Shown here one piece after another: positions 60,592-64,000 of a DNA stretch of 64,000 nucleotides (the stretch's first letter is position 1; each line of letters begins with the position of its first letter). The translations under genes and the position numbers were made by a program. The DNA is from Burkholderiales bacterium (GTDB taxonomy: Bacteria > Pseudomonadota > Gammaproteobacteria > Burkholderiales > Burkholderiaceae_C). The stretch lies in NCBI GenBank assembly GCA_016213325.1, contig JACRAY010000005.1, positions 124,001 through 188,000 of the forward strand. The letters are read 5' to 3'. The notes under the pieces are model-generated. The model made no database searches and was not told where the DNA came from. It saw only the letters and a list, made by a program, of their open reading frames with translations.

Positions 60592-61107
60592 TCAGCCGGC
60601 CTGCAGGACGCGCACGATGTCCTGGCGCACGTCGGGTGCGTCCCATTCGCGCGCGCCCACCCAGCCGGCCAGCACCGTGCCGCCGGGCGAAACAACGAAA
60701 GTCTGCGGCAGCATCTTCAGCCCGAGCTGCTGCGCGTCGGGCGTGCGCGGCCCGATCAGCACCGAGGGCAGCGTCTTCGCGTGCTGCAACAGGTATTCGC
60801 GCACCGGGAAGTCGTCGTCGGCCAGCGCGACGGTCGACACGTGCACGCCGCGCGGCGCCAGGTGGTGCGCCAGCCGCTCCAGGCTCGGCAGCTCGAAGCG
60901 GCAGGGCGGGCACCACAGCGCCCAGAAGTTGATGATCCGCGGCTGCTCGCTGGTGGCCGCGAGCGTGATGGACTGGCCGATCAGGTCGCGCGCATTCAGC
61001 GTGGGCCAGCGCGGCCGGGTGTCGGCCGCGCGCTGCTCGCTGCAACCGGCCATGGCCAGCAGCGCACCGGCGCTCGACCCCACGAATGCGCGGCGGCGCA
61101 GGCTCAC
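60592..61107 (-). CDS. TlpA/CcmG-like thiol-disulfide oxidoreductase
   Basis: The 171-aa protein starts at GTG 61107 (GTGA overlap with ccmI). The N-terminus has an Arg cluster and a hydrophobic stretch ending LAMAGC, a possible lipoprotein or Tat-type signal. The thioredoxin fold has the active site WALWCPPCRFE and the cis-Pro region MLPQTFVV. Placed after ccmF-ccmH-ccmI, it is probably the CcmG/DsbE that reduces apocytochrome c cysteines in the periplasm. Order differs from the common ccmF-G-H-I arrangement. Confidence 0.85.
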   Translation of the reverse strand: MSLRRRAFVGSSAGALLAMAGCSEQRAADTRPRWPTLNARDLIGQSITLAATSEQPRIINFWALWCPPCRFELPSLERLAHHLAPRGVHVSTVALADDDFPVREYLLQHAKTLPSVLIGPRTPDAQQLGLKMLPQTFVVSPGGTVLAGWVGAREWDAPDVRQDIVRVLQAG

Positions 61108-62357
61108 TTCACCACCTCGTCGATGGTGATGGTGAGTCCCTGCGCGCCCAGCTTCACCGGACCCAGCGTTCCCATGAGGTCGCCGGCCTGCGGGGTTGCG
61201 TTGCCGGTGCGCGAGAGGCGCGCGCCCAGCACCACCTGCTGCTGGCTCGACAGCGCGAACTGCGGCGACATGGCCATGGTGTCGTCCAGCCGGAACTTCG
61301 CCGGGAAGCCTTCGGCGGGCACGCGAATGATCGCCAGCGGCATGCGCGGGCCCTGCAGGGCGCGGGCAAAGACGAACAGCGTCGAGCCCGGCGCCGCCGC
61401 CTGCGCCTTCAGCGCATCGGCGATGTGCACCTGGCCTTCGACGAATGCGGGGGGGCCGGCAGCGGCAGTGGCCGCAGCAGGCGCGGGCTTGTCGCCGGCG
61501 TTCCGGGCACCGGCTTCGGCCTGCGCGATGCTGCCGGCCACCGAGCGCGCCGCGTCCGAGCCGGGCGGCAGCACGGCCTGCAGCCGGCGCCACATGGCGA
61601 TGGCGGTGGCGAAGTCGCCGCGGTTGAAGGCGGCCGTGCCGGCGAGCGACAGGGCCTTGGGATGCTTCGCATCGAGCTGCAGCGCAGCCGCCACCAGCTC
61701 GCTCGGCCGGCCCTCCAGGCTCTTGCCGTTGACCATGGCCAGCGCATCGGCGAAGTCGGCCAGCACTTGCGGGTCGCGCGGCGACAGCTGGGCGGCGCGG
61801 TCATACGCTTTCGCGGCCTCAGGCAGCCGGCCGAACGCGACGTAGGAGCGTGCAAGCATGTGCCAGCCGTCGGCATCGTTGGGCTGCGCCTTCAGTTTCT
61901 CGGCGAGCCGCTCCACCATGTCTTCCATCTGCTCGCGCGACATCGTGTGCGGCGCATTGGCGGCCGATGGCGCGGACTGCGTGACCGGCACCAGCGCAGC
62001 GGGCTTGCCGATGGCGGCGTAGAGGCCCAGCGCGCCGGCCGGCAGCAGCAGCGCCACCACGAGCACCGATGCCAGCGGCGCGCGGCGATCGGACGTGAGC
62101 GGCGCGGGATCGGTGGGGTCGCCCACTTCTTCCACCACGCGGCCATGCAGTTCTTCCAGCGCGCGCGCATGCTGCGACGGCAGCAGGGTGCCCTGGGCCA
62201 GCTCGGCGTCGAGCTGCGCGAGTTCGTCGCGGTAGGCCACCAGCGGCGAGGGGCCGGTCTGCAGCCGGGCCCCGGGCCGCAGCAGCGGCGGCAGCACGAA
62301 CAGCAGTGCGCCCGCCAGCAGCAGGGCGACGGTGCTCCAGAAGGCCAGTTGGCTCAT
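61104..62357 (-). CDS. ccmI: Cytochrome c biogenesis protein CcmI (CycH)
   Basis: The 417-aa protein has two TM helices (about 6-24 and about 95-115) with the intervening CcmI-1 segment (YRDELAQLDAELAQGTLLPSQ). A periplasmic TPR domain follows (ADGWHMLARSYVAFGRLPEAAKAYDRAA), then a C-terminal beta domain. CcmI chaperones apocytochrome c to the CcmF/CcmH haem lyase. It overlaps ccmH and the TlpA-like gene by 4 nt each. Confidence 0.92.
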   Translation of the reverse strand: MSQLAFWSTVALLLAGALLFVLPPLLRPGARLQTGPSPLVAYRDELAQLDAELAQGTLLPSQHARALEELHGRVVEEVGDPTDPAPLTSDRRAPLASVLVVALLLPAGALGLYAAIGKPAALVPVTQSAPSAANAPHTMSREQMEDMVERLAEKLKAQPNDADGWHMLARSYVAFGRLPEAAKAYDRAAQLSPRDPQVLADFADALAMVNGKSLEGRPSELVAAALQLDAKHPKALSLAGTAAFNRGDFATAIAMWRRLQAVLPPGSDAARSVAGSIAQAEAGARNAGDKPAPAAATAAAGPPAFVEGQVHIADALKAQAAAPGSTLFVFARALQGPRMPLAIIRVPAEGFPAKFRLDDTMAMSPQFALSSQQQVVLGARLSRTGNATPQAGDLMGTLGPVKLGAQGLTITIDEVVK

Positions 62358-62860
62358 GGGCGGGTCTCCTCCTGCGCCAACAGCTCGGCGGCGCGCGAAC
62401 GCTGGGCGTCGGTGTAGGGCAGCGACTCGCCTTCGTCGCGCGGGCGGCGGCGGCGCAGGATCAGCACGACCACGCCGAAGCCCGCGGCCAGCAGCACGAA
62501 CGGGCCGTACCACAGCAGCGCCGTGGTGCCCTTCATCGGCGGGCGGTACAGCACGAAGTCGCCGTAGCGCTCGACCATGTAGGCCATCACCTGAGCGTCG
62601 GTCTTGCCGGCGCGCAGCTGTTCGCGGATCTGCTGCTTCAAGTCGTTGGCCAGGCCCGAATGCGAGTCGGCGATGGTCTGGTTCTGGCACACCAGGCAGC
62701 GCAGCTCGTTGCCCAGCCGCGTGACACGTTCTTCCAGCGCGGGGTCCTGCGCCAGCGGCGCAGCGTCGCCGGCGATAGCCGGCGAGCTGCCGGCGGCCAG
62801 CAGCATCACCAGCACGAAGGCGACGGTGGTCGACAGCCAGGAGCGGGCATCCATCCTCAT
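62354..62860 (-). CDS. ccmH: Cytochrome c biogenesis protein CcmH
   Basis: The 168-aa protein has a signal peptide, the redox motif RCLVCQNQTIADSHSG (LRCxxCQ), the conserved YMVERYGDFVLYRPP and a C-terminal TM helix (FVLLAAGFGVVVLIL). It works with CcmF and CcmI in haem attachment. The start is ATG 62860 in overlap with ccmF; ATG 62854 is possible. Length is normal for the short CcmH type. Confidence 0.95.
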   Translation of the reverse strand: MRMDARSWLSTTVAFVLVMLLAAGSSPAIAGDAAPLAQDPALEERVTRLGNELRCLVCQNQTIADSHSGLANDLKQQIREQLRAGKTDAQVMAYMVERYGDFVLYRPPMKGTTALLWYGPFVLLAAGFGVVVLILRRRRPRDEGESLPYTDAQRSRAAELLAQEETRP

Positions 62861-64000
62861 GCGCGGCCCCCCGCCGGGTACGCGCCGCGCGCCGGCTCGC
62901 GCTGCTTCGCCTGCCTGGCGAGCCGGTAGCGGCGGTCGGTGGCTGCCAGCAGGCCGCCCAGCGCCATCAGCAGCGCGCCGCCCCAGATCCAGTTGATGAA
63001 GGGCTTGACCTGCACGCGCACGGCCCAGGCCTGGTCGCTGATCGCCTCGCCCAGAGACACGTACAGGTCGCGCGTGAACCCGGCGTCGATCGCGGCTTCG
63101 GTCATCGGCATGCCCTGCGCGTTGTACATGCGCTTTTCGGGATGCATCACCCCCAGCGGCTCGCCGTCCTGCGTGACGTAGAAGGTGGCGCGCAGGCCGA
63201 CGTAGTTGGGGCCGGTGTACTCGCCCAGGCTGTCCAGGCGGAAGCTGTAGCCGCCCAGCGTGGCGGTGTCGCCCGGCTGCATGCGCACGTCCTTCTCGAC
63301 CTCCCAGGTCTTCACCATGGTGACGCCGAACACGAACACGCCGATGCCCAGGTGGGCCAGCAGCATGCCCAGTTCAGACCGCGGCATGGTGCGCGGCAGC
63401 TGCGCGATGCGCGCGGCGAGCGGGCCGCGCGCGTTGCGCACGCGGTCGGCCACGGCCGTGAGCGTGGCGCCTGCCACCCACACCGCCAGCAGCACGCCGA
63501 AGGCGCTGGCCAGGGAACTGCCGGCAGACAGCGACACCACGGCGCCTATGACAGCGGCGCCCAGCGCCCAGCGCAGGCGGCGCGCCAGGTCGGGCAGCGG
63601 CGTGTCGCGCCAGCGCGCGAGCGGGCCGGCGCCCATGAGGAAGATCGCCGGTGCGATCAGCGGGACGAACACGGCTTCGAAGTAGGGCGGACCGACCGAC
63701 AGCTTGCCGAGCGACAGCGCATCCAGCAGCAGCGGGTACAGGGTGCCGAGCATCACGGCGGCCGCGGCGACCGCGAGCAGCACGTTGTTGGCCAGCAGCA
63801 TCGACTCGCGCGACGCGGCGGCAAAGCCGCTGCCCAGGCCGACCCGGGGCGCGCGCCAGGCGAAGAGGGCGAGCGAGCCGCCCACCACCGCCACCAGGAA
63901 GCCGAGGATGTAGACGCCGCGCTTGGGGTCGGTGGCGAAGGCGTGCACGGAAGTCAGCACGCCCGAGCGCACGAGGAAGGTGCCCAGCAGGCTGAACGAG
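62857..64000 (-). CDS. ccmF: Cytochrome c haem lyase subunit CcmF (N-terminus beyond window)
   Basis: The last 380 residues of CcmF are visible. They begin FSLLGTFLVRSGVLTSVHAFA, a conserved CcmF stretch, and include multiple TM helices. The large periplasmic region SFRLDSLGEYTGPNYVGLRATFYV precedes a final TM helix near GGALLMALGGLLAATDRRYR. The WWD haem motif lies upstream, outside the window. It is part of the ccmF-ccmH-ccmI-tlpA operon with 4-nt overlaps. Confidence 0.95.
   Translation of the reverse strand, partial: SFSLLGTFLVRSGVLTSVHAFATDPKRGVYILGFLVAVVGGSLALFAWRAPRVGLGSGFAAASRESMLLANNVLLAVAAAAVMLGTLYPLLLDALSLGKLSVGPPYFEAVFVPLIAPAIFLMGAGPLARWRDTPLPDLARRLRWALGAAVIGAVVSLSAGSSLASAFGVLLAVWVAGATLTAVADRVRNARGPLAARIAQLPRTMPRSELGMLLAHLGIGVFVFGVTMVKTWEVEKDVRMQPGDTATLGGYSFRLDSLGEYTGPNYVGLRATFYVTQDGEPLGVMHPEKRMYNAQGMPMTEAAIDAGFTRDLYVSLGEAISDQAWAVRVQVKPFINWIWGGALLMALGGLLAATDRRYRLARQAKQREPARGAYPAGGRA

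Overview
The window is GC-rich, densely coded DNA with betaproteobacterial gene content. A phasin, a long fatty acyl-CoA reductase, FecR/CHASE2 signalling genes and a ccmF-ccmH-ccmI cluster together suggest Burkholderiales, probably Comamonadaceae (Ramlibacter- or Variovorax-like). That placement is inference from gene types; there is no rRNA or tRNA gene here. Both ends are cut inside genes (a patatin-like lipase on the left, ccmF on the right).

Layout. 1-3.4 kb: storage-lipid genes (patatin-like lipase, phasin, fatty acyl-CoA reductase). 3.4-5.3 kb: an orphan AbrB-type protein, a lipoprotein and an AbrB/PIN toxin-antitoxin pair. 5.3-16.8 kb: a surface-polysaccharide locus with a Wzm/Wzt-type exporter, WecB, a single-domain and a three-domain glycosyltransferase, two methyltransferases, a GNAT and a PIG-L deacetylase. 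16.8-22.5 kb: a Crp/Fnr regulator divergent from FecR, CHASE2-cyclase and TPR/outer-membrane-barrel genes. 22.7-49 kb: a surface-layer-like type I secretion (T1SS) locus. It holds three paralogous, acidic, beta-repeat secreted proteins (1674, 550 and 1381 aa), a TPR-sulfotransferase, two tandem Ser/Thr kinases, a matrixin-type protease, CysQ, a redoxin/2OG-oxygenase fusion, a short TnpB-like protein, two ABC exporters, HlyD, TolC and a serralysin-like protease. 49-54.4 kb: rfbC, a CBS-PAS protein and a large hybrid histidine kinase. 54.5-60.6 kb: an operon of two beta-propeller proteins, a cytochrome c and a Sel1 protein, followed by an NtrC-type regulator and a histidine kinase that lacks its phospho-accepting histidine. 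60.6-64 kb: cytochrome c maturation genes.

How the parts may work together. The arrangement resembles the Caulobacter rsaADE/F S-layer locus with its nearby O-polysaccharide genes and Sap protease. Three promoter regions (upstream of fecR and of secreted proteins 1 and 2) each carry a TGTGA-N6-TCAC(A/G) site whose centre lies about 30 bp before a -10-like hexamer, the geometry of a class II CRP-activated promoter. The Crp/Fnr protein encoded beside the first site keeps the CRP-type recognition residues (R-E-T-V-x-R) but has a degenerate nucleotide-binding cassette, and the CHASE2 cyclase nearby has lost several substrate-specifying residues. I infer a local regulatory circuit controlling a cell-surface layer that is exported by the T1SS, possibly tethered to polysaccharide, and possibly modified by sulfation, phosphorylation or hydroxylation. 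Other points of interest are a TnpB N-terminal domain coupled to the exporter, a C10 tract in a methyltransferase gene, two large hairpins that share a core but have different outer arms, and a sigma-54-like promoter next to the NtrC-type regulator. No gene-free stretch exceeds about 210 bp.
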